NCBI GenBank assembly: GCA_902801155.1
Contig: CADCHG010000001.1
Span: forward strand, 186,001 to 250,000
Direction: 5' to 3'
Origin: an uncultured Prevotellaceae bacterium
GTDB lineage: Bacteria; Bacteroidota; Bacteroidia; Bacteroidales; Bacteroidaceae
DNA length: 64,000 bases
The translations under genes were made by a program, and so were the position numbers. Numbering within the stretch: position 1 is the stretch's first letter; every line of letters begins with the position of its first letter. The notes under the pieces are model-generated. The model had not been told where the DNA came from and ran no database searches. It was given only the letters and a program-made list of their open reading frames with translations. Positions 57,801 through 64,000 of this stretch are shown in pieces.

Positions 57801-58478
57801 AGGTGTAACAACGTCATAGATTTCCAGTTTCCATTCGTCGATACAGGTCCAGTCATTATTCACAGCCTGAGACTTGCGTATTCCTATTCTCAGTTTGCCG
57901 TCCTCAGCCACCTCACACTCCACGGAGTTATTGTAGTATCCGGCTTCAAACCATAAAGCGGCAGCCTCCATGTTGTCTGGGATATAGTATTCGTATGTAG
58001 TCCAAGACCACCATCCACCACCACCCTGAGTAGTTTCCTTTCCCACACCGGCAGCACTACCACCAAGGGAGTTCTTCACCCTACCGGAACTTGCAAGAAC
58101 GATAGGCGTGTAATAGTCTGTTTTATTTGACGATGCAGCATAGAGTTGCGCATACTGCTTTGAAGAGTAATCGCCACTTGTGTAAGCCGCATAGTCCTCC
58201 TTAGATGACCCCACGCGATAGTATGCCTTGAGGCTCACGCGATACTTACCAGGCTTCAGGCCAGAGATATCCTGATACGTGTCGTATTTCTTGTTGAAAT
58301 GCTCGGCATTCTCCATCGGGTTATACCCACCAAGCTTATCCCCCTCCCAATAAGAGTAGTTGTTTCCCGTATAAGACGGGTTCTTGACATATTTTTCAGT
58401 TATGTCAATCCATTGTTGTTGTGCATTAGCGGCAAAAGCTTCCAACACAACCATTGTAGTCAGTAGAATTCGCTTCAT
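54855..58478 (-). CDS. Large secreted protein with two lamin-tail domains and a CotH kinase-like domain
   Basis: 1207 residues. Domain order: signal peptide (to about 20), a galactose-binding-like beta-sandwich (about 25-225), lamin-tail domain 1 (about 230-370, INEVMAANVDVYRD, WVELYNPTDNNIRLGGLYV), a chitobiase-like Fn3-associated domain (about 380-460, RYTTDGTAPTLKNGK), CotH domain (about 465-880, SFKLKAGKAYEF, KTLQIRNGG, FRFVLFDIDFAFNRN), an InlB-like repeat (about 900-970, GYRFAGWKSSDG), lamin-tail domain 2 (about 985-1130) and a C-terminal tail (LNSLPRGIYIEVSSAGSRKVMK) like that of the xylanase. CotH proteins of Bacillus are protein kinases; whether this one phosphorylates anything is unknown. 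Confidence 0.85.
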   Translation of the reverse strand: MKRILLTTMVVLEAFAANAQQQWIDITEKYVKNPSYTGNNYSYWEGDKLGGYNPMENAEHFNKKYDTYQDISGLKPGKYRVSLKAYYRVGSSKEDYAAYTSGDYSSKQYAQLYAASSNKTDYYTPIVLASSGRVKNSLGGSAAGVGKETTQGGGGWWSWTTYEYYIPDNMEAAALWFEAGYYNNSVECEVAEDGKLRIGIRKSQAVNNDWTCIDEWKLEIYDVVTPASADNIIINEVMAANVDVYRDPSTNFGSWVELYNPTDNNIRLGGLYVTDDATNLKKHRLVDNYGVLLPHGYAVLNFDHFEVFTPESYRQIDDKLGCEGGTIIVSDGVNILAEVTYPEAISRVSYARTTDGGEEWGTTDNPTPGASNATSTFATKQLKKPEVDIPAKLFTGTLSVNVTIPEGATLRYTTDGTAPTLKNGKTSTSGKFSVSNSTSYRFRLFQDGMLASPVVTRTYIKDNGNEPFPIISIVTDKKNLFEGKYGMFEYSSYGRPGNGQDNKYNGNMDWDRPVNFEYITTKNECVISQECDFSACGGWSRAWSPHSFKLKAGKAYEFNNTFAYQFFGTEKDNPAVENGKSYLKHKTLQIRNGGNDTNARIKDAAMQQIVASSGLYVEHQAWQPVHVYINAEHYAVLNMREPNNKHYAYANYGIDTDLMDQFEICADSGYVQKAGTKDSFNKWYELAKTASSEDSYKEICKLVDIDEYVNYMATEFFLGSDDWPHNNVKAYRDQNDGKFRFVLFDIDFAFNRNQPFNDFFNEQTFKFNELKGYDYSKNKSIKGTSLTKEIEVVTIFKNMLNNETFRKKFIDAYCVIAGSVFEPERAKKIVKDMAAYLSKGGYVDPNSTVNGDNFNKGLISSLTSRQSAMITQLKNCSYMKLSNATAQSVTLASNIEGASILVNGMEVPTGKFSGQLFAPITLKAAAPAGYRFAGWKSSDGKCLSGKMEYEIPSTGTVNLTAVWEKADADKLSDFADAPIKINELSAGNDMLVNDLFKKDDWVELYNTTDYDLNVNGLYISDNEKKPEKYQIVAPTDEAAIIPAHGHLIVWCSKRDAQSQIHANFKLGNDEDALVLISSSDEFVANNSAYFDANPQMKEFADTIHYGPMAYDQTVGRFPDGGNSYYLFNHATIAYANAIQTSDVFVGMDKVSEEIETGIIEVAANAIDRQNSVTYYTLNGVYAGKTLNSLPRGIYIEVSSAGSRKVMK

Positions 58479-58524
58479 GTTTATGAAATTAGTTGTTATT
58501 TATCGCTTAGTTATTATAACTATG

Positions 58525-58556
58525 CAAAGATACAAAAAACAAATAAGATTACCAAA
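58525..58556 (-). promoter_or_regulatory. Promoter of the CotH/lamin-tail gene
   Basis: On the minus strand TATCTTTG (58525-58532) is preceded by TTTG (58553-58556) with a 20-bp spacer. A perfect 12-bp inverted repeat (58563-58574 with 58584-58595) lies just upstream of the -33 element and could be an operator. Confidence 0.7.
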
Positions 58557-58596
58557 GAAATAAACTATTTTCTTAGCATTGCAAAGAAAATAGTTC

Positions 58597-59273
58597 ACTT
58601 TTTTCCTCAGAACGAATAAAATCGGAGAATCTGGATTGTGCACATATACATCATCCTTGTATCAGGCAAAATCATATGGTTATTCTCTTCATGTATCACA
58701 CACAAAAAACATCCACCCCACCAATTTTCCTTCATTTTTATGCACTAATCAGCAATTTCCAACACAAAAAAAGGAAATCTGCATATAAAACGCAGAGTGT
58801 CTTTCTTTCCCCGAGCAAGTTTTTGCACCTTTGTGCCTCTGCGTTCGGAAAATCTTTTGTCTTCTGTCAAAAATAGCACTCAAGAAACTTGCATGTCTCA
58901 CGTTTTTGTATCTTTGTAGTGTTAAGGGGGAAGCCTCGGACGCAAGTTTTTACAGGGGCAAAACCACGGAAAAGGTACCGCCTTGGTGAGTCTTATGTAA
59001 CTCTTATGCTGCTCTTATGTAGCTCTTATTCCTGATGAGAGCTTGAAGGGTATCATAATTGCCTCCCGAAACAAGAAAGAGAAACTCCCGGAAAGAGTAC
59101 AAGTGCTTTTATGAAAACGAAAGAAAGCCAACAATAACTTCGGGTAATGGAATTAACCACTCTGTTTCTCAGACAAAAAGGCTTTTGAGGGAGCATTCCC
59201 TGAAAAAAAACACAAGATTACTTAATAATTAGTTAATGTATTCATTTTATGCCGTTTTCTGAAAAAAAATGAA
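58597..59273. other. Gene-free gap with orphan promoter and 11-bp array
   Basis: No coding gene. It contains palindromic CGCAGAG/CTCTGCG remnants (58792-58854), a promoter-like TATCTTTG (58909-58916) with no gene behind it, and the 11-bp array at 58992-59035. Confidence 0.55.
58992..59035. repeat. 11-bp tandem array (CTTATGTAACT units)
   Basis: CTTATGTAACT, CTTATGCTGCT, CTTATGTAGCT and CTTATTCCTGA, exact 11-bp period. Confidence 0.85.
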
Positions 59274-59281
59274 TAATTTTG
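59274..59281 (+). promoter_or_regulatory. -7 element of the AraC-type regulator gene
   Basis: TAATTTTG lies 37 bp before the ATG; the -33 match is weak. Confidence 0.5.
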
Positions 59282-59318
59282 TAGGCATTTTGTTTAAAAG
59301 GTAAAAATACAGATTGAT

Positions 59319-60848
59319 ATGAAGGTAATGTTTCTTTCACTTTTGTTATCGGTGCATATAGCGCAGAGCGACAAGGTTATGCAACTTTACGAGGCGAGCA
59401 CACGATATTATGAAAGTCAGAAATACGATAGTGCGGTAATCGTGGGCGAACAGGCTCTTCCCCTTCTGAAACAGAAAGGAATGAAAGCCGAAGAGGCCGA
59501 AGAACTGAGCATTCTGTCCGTGTGTTGCATGAGACAGTCCGACTACGACAAAGCCCTGCGATATGCCAAGGCGTGCAACAAACTCGACCACAAGAGCGGT
59601 GATGTCGAGCGCATCAGTTCTTCGCTAAACACCATAGGCAGCATCTATGTGGCAGCAAAGCAGCCGAAAGAAGGTCTGAAATATCTGCAACAGGCTTTGC
59701 AATATGCCGAACAGACAGGCATCAACTCCCGCATCGCCCTGACCTGCGGTTCCCTTTCTGAAACAGAGTTCGCGCTAAACCACCCCAAGGAGGCTATGAG
59801 CTATATCGACAGGGCAATAGAACTGGAGCGCAAGGAAGGTCGTGAGGCAAAACTACGCATACGCCTGGCTCAGAGAGCCACAATCCTTGCAGGCATCAAT
59901 CGAAGAAAGGAGGCTGTGGAAACATTCGACAGCATCATCCCGTATTTCCGAAGAACAGGCAATTACCAGTCGCTGGCTATCTCTCTGAACAAGGCAGGAC
60001 AAGCCCTTCTCGACATGAGCAACGCCAAAGGCATAAGTGCAAAGGAGAAAGAGAATCAAGAAAGGCGAGCTGCCGAATATTTTCGTGAGTCTGCCAAGCT
60101 ATGCCGGAACATGGATAACCCCTATAACGAGATGCAAGCACGTCGCGGACTCTATCAGGCACTTTGGACACTCAACCCTGATAGTGCGCGAATAGAACTG
60201 GAGGCTTTCAATCTGCTTAAAGACTCTCTATATAATAACGCATCGGCTGAAACTTTGGCAAAATATAATGCAGAATTCGGTGTTGACGAGTTGCAGGAGG
60301 AGAACACGTCCGTGCGCCGTTCACGCATCTATATAGTAATTGTAGGAACCATACTGCTTTTGGTGGCTACAGTCTTGGTGATACGCCAACGTAAGCTGAC
60401 GACCCTACAACGCAAACGACTTGGCGAGGTCAGCATGACTCTTGATGAGTTACGGCAACGTTACGAGAACCTAACGGCTACCGATGAGAATGGTCATCCG
60501 TATGACGTACTATCAGAACAGGACAAAGATTTCCTGACAAAGACGATGAGCACAATAACCGAGCAGTTGGAGGACAATCGCGTGAACGTGGACGAACTGG
60601 CTTCTGCTCTTGCCATGAGTACCTCGCAGTTCCGTCGCCGACTGTCAGCCCTGACAGGCGAAACGCCACAAAGTTACATCACCAACATTCGCATGCAGAA
60701 AGCCCGTCATTTGTTCGACACGCATTCTGAACTTACAGTTTTAGAGGTAGCCCTACAATGTGGCTATGACGATCAGTCAAGCTTCACACGAGCTTTCAGG
60801 CGTTTCTTCGGTATTACTCCAAGCGAATATCAACAAAGTAATAACTAA
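59319..60848 (+). CDS. Membrane-bound TPR regulator with C-terminal AraC-type DNA-binding domain
   Basis: 509 residues. A short signal-like N-terminus (MKVMFLSLLLSVHIAQS) is followed by tetratricopeptide repeats (about 20-310, for example YESQKYDSAVIVGEQALPLL, DYDKALRYAKACNKL, PKEGLKYLQQALQYAEQ). Then come a transmembrane helix (about 341-360, IYIVIVGTILLLVATVLVI), a coiled-coil linker and an AraC/XylS helix-turn-helix pair (about 410-505, VNVDELASALAMSTSQFRRR and CGYDDQSSFTRAFRRFFG). The TPR part would be periplasmic and the DNA-binding part cytosolic, a one-protein sensor-regulator. Two direct repeats 21 bp apart downstream are its probable operator. Confidence 0.88.
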   Translation: MKVMFLSLLLSVHIAQSDKVMQLYEASTRYYESQKYDSAVIVGEQALPLLKQKGMKAEEAEELSILSVCCMRQSDYDKALRYAKACNKLDHKSGDVERISSSLNTIGSIYVAAKQPKEGLKYLQQALQYAEQTGINSRIALTCGSLSETEFALNHPKEAMSYIDRAIELERKEGREAKLRIRLAQRATILAGINRRKEAVETFDSIIPYFRRTGNYQSLAISLNKAGQALLDMSNAKGISAKEKENQERRAAEYFRESAKLCRNMDNPYNEMQARRGLYQALWTLNPDSARIELEAFNLLKDSLYNNASAETLAKYNAEFGVDELQEENTSVRRSRIYIVIVGTILLLVATVLVIRQRKLTTLQRKRLGEVSMTLDELRQRYENLTATDENGHPYDVLSEQDKDFLTKTMSTITEQLEDNRVNVDELASALAMSTSQFRRRLSALTGETPQSYITNIRMQKARHLFDTHSELTVLEVALQCGYDDQSSFTRAFRRFFGITPSEYQQSNN

Positions 60849-60941
60849 AAAAATTATAACGCTAAACTATTACCATGTAACATCAACTTTCGATTTTATA
60901 TCATTTACTTGAAAAAAAACAGCCTCAAAAGGCGTTGTGGA

Positions 60942-60975
60942 AGATTCTGCACAAGTTTTGACAGATTCTGCACAA
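60942..60975 (+). promoter_or_regulatory. Probable AraC-type operator (two 13-bp direct repeats 21 bp apart)
   Basis: AGATTCTGCACAA occurs at 60942-60954 and 60963-60975. The repeats sit inside a 12-bp inverted repeat (AAAGGCGTTGTG at 60928-60939, CACAACGCCTTT at 60971-60982). The -7 element TACCTTTG lies at 60997-61004, so the second site covers the position of the missing -33 element. Confidence 0.65.
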
Positions 60976-60996
60976 CGCCTTTAGTGTTTTCTATTG

Positions 60997-61004
60997 TACC
61001 TTTG
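60997..61004 (+). promoter_or_regulatory. -7 element of the small-protein/secreted-protein operon
   Basis: TACCTTTG lies 25 bp before the small gene's ATG. No TTTG is present at -33, consistent with dependence on an activator. Confidence 0.6.
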
Positions 61005-61029
61005 CACTCAGAAATAAAAAAAGATAAAA

Positions 61030-61185
61030 ATGGAACCTACCGACCACAAGAACACCTTCATACATCGCGCTGCCCAACGCTACACAGAGGAACAGATGCG
61101 AATACTACTCTGTATGCGCGATATGATGAAAGATGAGGTGAAGAAAGAAGTCGCAAGGCAAATCAAGATGATAAACAAACAATAA
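61030..61185 (+). CDS. Small protein of 51 residues, unknown function
   Basis: MEPTDHKNTFIHRAAQRYTE is followed by EQMRILLCMRDMMKDEV and a Lys/Arg-rich end (KKEVARQIKMINKQ). It is predicted mostly helical and amphipathic, with no signal peptide or membrane segment. Support: it lies directly behind a -7 element, starts with ATG after an A-rich leader, and ends 25 bp before the next gene, so it is probably the first gene of a two-gene operon controlled by the adjacent AraC-type regulator. Function not recognised. Confidence 0.6.
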   Translation: MEPTDHKNTFIHRAAQRYTEEQMRILLCMRDMMKDEVKKEVARQIKMINKQ

Positions 61186-61210
61186 TATTCACTATAAAAA
61201 AATCACATTT

Positions 61211-61867
61211 ATGAAACATTCAATCAGAATCACACTTATGGCAATCCTTGCCATGTTCACTTTCAACACAGTTGCCAATGCCCAGTTCGGACTGTTGAAG
61301 AATGCTGTAAAAGATGTTATTCCTGCAAAGAAAAAGACGGTACAGGTTATAGCATACGACGAGAACTACCCATTGAAGAAGAATGAGACTATGCTCACAT
61401 TTATCCTGCCGGGAACCGACAAGAAAGTGATGGCTATCGTACCTGCAAGCTATACCGTAAAATCATACGAGGCTTTCGAAGGTCAGGCATGGGAAGACAA
61501 GAAATTCATGGCTCGCGTAAAGGCTGCCATTGAGAAGAAGTACCCTACTCCTGATAATGCAAGAAAGGGTCAGCTGAAGGCTAAGCTAGCTGAGATAGGA
61601 ACAAGAGACGATGCTTGGCAATATACTCGCAATAGCCTAGGCAGAATATTGGACCGTTACTTCCGCGTATATGCAGTTTATGAGTTTGAGGACGGCGAGG
61701 TATATCTTACTGAGTTCTATGCTGTGCAGAACTACAATGGTTCCGGCTATGATGATAAGATTGTGGTGAACTACTCATCTCGCTATGGTGATGTTAAATA
61801 CTCTATCGAAAAGTGGGAGGCTAAGACAGACATCTTCACATCAAAGATAGGCGGCGGAAATAAGTAA
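61211..61867 (+). CDS. Hypothetical secreted protein
   Basis: 218 residues with a signal peptide (MKHSIRITLMAILAMFTFNTVANA). The mature part is basic (NAVKDVIPAKKKTVQVIAYDE) with a later beta-rich half (RYFRVYAVYEFEDGEVYLTEF, YDDKIVVNYSSRYGDVKY). No family recognised. It is 25 bp downstream of the 51-residue gene and ends at a strong hairpin terminator. It is probably exported to the periplasm and regulated by the AraC-type protein upstream. Confidence 0.7.
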   Translation: MKHSIRITLMAILAMFTFNTVANAQFGLLKNAVKDVIPAKKKTVQVIAYDENYPLKKNETMLTFILPGTDKKVMAIVPASYTVKSYEAFEGQAWEDKKFMARVKAAIEKKYPTPDNARKGQLKAKLAEIGTRDDAWQYTRNSLGRILDRYFRVYAVYEFEDGEVYLTEFYAVQNYNGSGYDDKIVVNYSSRYGDVKYSIEKWEAKTDIFTSKIGGGNK

Positions 61868-61891
61868 CAACGAGAACTCACATAAACGAAA

Positions 61892-61926
61892 AAGAGTGTT
61901 GAGCAATCTACAAGCCCAACACTCTT
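61892..61926. terminator. Terminator between convergent genes
   Basis: A perfect 10-bp stem AAGAGTGTTG/CAACACTCTT (61892-61901 with 61917-61926) is followed by ATTTATTT. Confidence 0.85.
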
Positions 61927-61933
61927 ATTTATT

Positions 61934-62012
61934 TGGTTATAAGGTCTGAAGGGTTCAGAGGTTGTTAGGTCGGATATTAACGATGCTGACCTATAACCTA
62001 ATAACCTCAAAA
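61934..62012. repeat. Inverted pair of heptamer-like runs
   Basis: GGTTATA, AGGTCTG, AAGGGTT and CAGAGGT (from 61934) face GACCTAT, AACCTAA, TAACCTC and AAAACCT (to about 62011) just beyond the folD stop codon. Confidence 0.6.
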
Positions 62013-62022
62013 CCTAAAATAA

Positions 62023-62901
62023 TCAATTATAATACTCCTTCTTACCTGCAGCAAGGGTATTCTTCATCAGAGAGCAGATAGTCATAGGACCTACGCCGCC
62101 TGGTACTGGAGTGATGAATGAGCACTTAGGTGCTACCTCATCGAACTTAACGTCACCATTGAGACGGAAACCGCTCTTACGAGTTGCATCAGGTACACGA
62201 GTTGTACCAACGTCAACAATAACAGCACCATCCTTAACCATATCGGCAGTAACGAAGTTTGGCTGACCGATTGCTGCAATGATGATATCAGCCTCACGAC
62301 ACTCTTTCTTGAGGTCCTTAGAGTGAGAGTGGCATACAGTAACGGTAGCATCGCCATACTGCTTCTGAACCATGAGCTGAGACATTGGCTTGCCAACGAT
62401 GTTAGAACGGCCGAGCACAACGCACTTCTTGCCAGATGTCTCAATGCCGTAGCGCTTGAGAAGTGTTACGATACCAAGTGGTGTGGCAGAGATGAAGCAT
62501 GGAAGACCGATTGCCATACGGCCAACGTTGATTGGATGGAAGCCGTCAACATCCTTACGGTAGTCGATAGCCTCGATTATCTTCTGCTCATTGATATGCT
62601 TTGGCAAAGGAAGCTGTACGATGAAGCCGTCAACATCAGGATCGTTGTTGAGCTTGTCAACGCACTTGAGGAGTTCTTCCTCTGTGATGTCAGCCTCGTA
62701 ACGAATCAATGTTGACTTGAATCCACAAGCCTCACACGCGAGAACCTTATTCTTAACGTAAGTCTCAGAGCCACCATCGTGACCAACGAGAACAGCAGCA
62801 AGGTGTGGCTGCTTACCACCACCTGCAACAATCTGCTTTACTTCCTCTGCAATCTCAGCCTTGATAGCTGCTGCGGTTGCTTTACCGTCGATTAATGTCA
62901 T
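62023..62901 (-). CDS. folD: Bifunctional methylenetetrahydrofolate dehydrogenase / methenyl-THF cyclohydrolase
   Basis: 292 residues. It interconverts 5,10-methylene-THF, methenyl-THF and 10-formyl-THF. Signatures are [20 protein letters not shown] (catalytic Tyr and Lys), [13 protein letters not shown], the [21 protein letters not shown]-binding motif and the C-terminal [16 protein letters not shown]. It works in the same one-carbon pool as purU in this window. ffh lies upstream on the same strand, a gene pair often seen together in Bacteroidales. Confidence 0.97.
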   Translation of the reverse strand: MTLIDGKATAAAIKAEIAEEVKQIVAGGGKQPHLAAVLVGHDGGSETYVKNKVLACEACGFKSTLIRYEADITEEELLKCVDKLNNDPDVDGFIVQLPLPKHINEQKIIEAIDYRKDVDGFHPINVGRMAIGLPCFISATPLGIVTLLKRYGIETSGKKCVVLGRSNIVGKPMSQLMVQKQYGDATVTVCHSHSKDLKKECREADIIIAAIGQPNFVTADMVKDGAVIVDVGTTRVPDATRKSGFRLNGDVKFDEVAPKCSFITPVPGGVGPMTICSLMKNTLAAGKKEYYN

Positions 62902-63030
62902 ATATATTTACAATTTAACTATTTACAATGTACTATTTATTTACTATTTGAGTTGATGTACTATTTATTCCAATCTGTGATGGAATGCGTGAAACAGTAA
63001 ATAGTAAATCGTCAAATAGTAAATAAAAGA
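62902..63030. repeat. Inverted heptamer-like runs (ACTATTT/AAATAGT) between ffh and folD
   Basis: ACTATTT-type units (about 62918-62967) face AAATAGT-type units (about 62999-63023). The result is a long AT-rich hairpin filling the gap. Confidence 0.6.
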
Positions 63031-64000
63031 TTAATGTGGCTGCTTCATCATCTTAGCCATCTGGGCCATCTTAGCAGGTCCCATACCGCTAACCATCTTC
63101 ATCATCTTACGAGTCTGGTCGAACTGCTTGATGAGCTTGTTAACCTCCTGTACGTTGGTTCCAGAACCCTTGGCGATACGGTTGCGGCGAGACTGATTGA
63201 GAATCTCAGGATGCTGACGCTCCTTAGGAGTCATGGAATAGATGATAGCCTCGATATTCTTGAATGGATCATCACCAATCTCTACGTCCTTGATAGCCTT
63301 GCCTACACCAGGAATCATTGCAGCGAGATCCTTGATATTACCCATCTTCTTGATCTGCTGAATCTGGTTGAGGAAGTCATTGAAGTCAAACTGATTCTTA
63401 CGGATTTTCTTCTCAAGTTTCTTAGCCTCCTCAAGGTCGAACTGCTCCTGAGCGCGCTCTACGAGTGATACAACGTCACCCATACCGAGGATACGGTCAG
63501 CCATACGCTCAGGATGGAATACATCGAGAGCCTCCATCTTCTCACCAGTACCGATGAACTTGATAGGCTTTGTAACAACGCTGCGGATAGAGAGGGCGGC
63601 ACCGCCACGGGTATCACCATCGAGCTTTGTGAGGATAACACCGTTGATCTCAAGACGCTCATTGAACTCCTTAGCTGTATTAACGGCATCCTGACCTGTC
63701 ATTGCATCGACAACGAGAAGAGTCTCGTCTGGATTGACAGCAGCCTTGATGTCCTGAATCTGCTGCATCAGTTCCTCGTCAATAGACTGACGGCCGGCAG
63801 TATCGACGATAACCACGTCGTAGCCCTCAGCCTTTGCCTGCTGAATGGCATTCTTTGCTACTGCAATAGGATCCTTTGCGCCTTCCTCAAGATGAATAGG
63901 TACCTCAACCTGCTCTGCAAGTACACGCAACTGCTCCATAGCAGCTGGACGGAATGTATCACAGGCAGCAAGAAGTGGCTTGCGATGCATCTTGTTCTTG
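63031..64000 (-). CDS. ffh: Signal recognition particle protein Ffh (5' part outside window)
   Basis: The visible 323 residues begin inside the GTPase (G) domain (PLLAACDTFRPAAMEQLRVL). They include DTAGR (G3), LTKLDGDTRGG (G4 and the following loop) and the GTGEKMEALDVF box. They end in the methionine-rich M domain that binds 4.5S RNA and signal sequences (MKMVSGMGPAKMAQMAKMM). Ffh targets inner-membrane proteins to FtsY and SecYEG. The N domain and the P-loop are beyond the right edge. An internal ATG at 63988-63990 is not the true start. Confidence 0.96.
   Translation of the reverse strand, partial: KNKMHRKPLLAACDTFRPAAMEQLRVLAEQVEVPIHLEEGAKDPIAVAKNAIQQAKAEGYDVVIVDTAGRQSIDEELMQQIQDIKAAVNPDETLLVVDAMTGQDAVNTAKEFNERLEINGVILTKLDGDTRGGAALSIRSVVTKPIKFIGTGEKMEALDVFHPERMADRILGMGDVVSLVERAQEQFDLEEAKKLEKKIRKNQFDFNDFLNQIQQIKKMGNIKDLAAMIPGVGKAIKDVEIGDDPFKNIEAIIYSMTPKERQHPEILNQSRRNRIAKGSGTNVQEVNKLIKQFDQTRKMMKMVSGMGPAKMAQMAKMMKQPH

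Overview
The window looks like chromosomal DNA from a gut- or rumen-type Bacteroidales, most likely Prevotella or a close relative. The evidence is many -7 elements of the form TAnnTTTG with a -33 TTTG about 20 bp upstream, almost no Shine-Dalgarno sequences, SusC/TonB-type receptors, Bacteroidales-typical families (DUF4374, DUF4468, DUF3316, BspA-type leucine-rich repeats, C10 peptidase), and a GH10 xylanase split by carbohydrate-binding modules. No complete mobile element, CRISPR array or rRNA was seen. There is one tRNA (Leu, anticodon TAG).

Layout. 1-1.6 kb: edge of a GH97 glucosidase gene plus broken remnants of a SusC receptor and a second gene. 1.7-5.1 kb: DUF4374 lipoprotein and TonB receptor, probably metal or haem uptake. 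5.4-8.2 kb: enolase, an acetyltransferase and a lipoprotein. 8.2-9.7 kb: gene-free, repeat-rich DNA. 9.8-15.4 kb: carbonic anhydrase, a small membrane protein, then asnS, an RluB-type pseudouridine synthase with a Gly/Arg/Gln-rich N-terminus, and purB. 16.0-20.4 kb: an operon of two serpin lipoproteins, an ECF sigma factor and an anti-sigma protein that appears to span both membranes. 20.5-29.4 kb: a five-gene minus-strand operon (GH105, GH2, metallophosphoesterase, C10 peptidase with leucine-rich repeats, DUF2264) read from one good promoter. 29.7-37.6 kb: glyS, FKBP lipoprotein, PnuC-type transporter, parC, DUF3316 protein and S41 peptidase. 38.1-44.8 kb: tRNA-Leu, DUF4468 protein, a conserved hypothetical, carboxynorspermidine dehydrogenase, recA, an exported C1 peptidase and purU. 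45.1-53.1 kb: GH10 xylanase, BspA-like protein, a 1.2 kb repeat-filled gap and a GH3 glucosidase. 53.1-54.7 kb: menaquinone genes menF and a MenI-like thioesterase. 54.9-61.9 kb: a 1207-residue CotH/lamin-tail protein, a membrane TPR-AraC regulator, and a small-protein/secreted-protein pair that the regulator probably controls. 62.0-64.0 kb: folD and the 3' part of ffh.

Two themes stand out. First, the serpin-serpin-sigma-anti-sigma operon looks like an envelope stress or protease-defence module with built-in transmembrane sensing. Both serpins share a 5' leader element and a Cys at the predicted P1 position. Second, the spaces between genes carry several unrelated families of short-period tandem repeats (periods of 7 and 11 bp) and palindromes. 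In at least two genes, probably three, such an element lies in frame inside the coding sequence (DUF4374 signal peptide, menF, metallophosphoesterase). Two start codons (asnS, menI) directly abut a copy of one palindrome.
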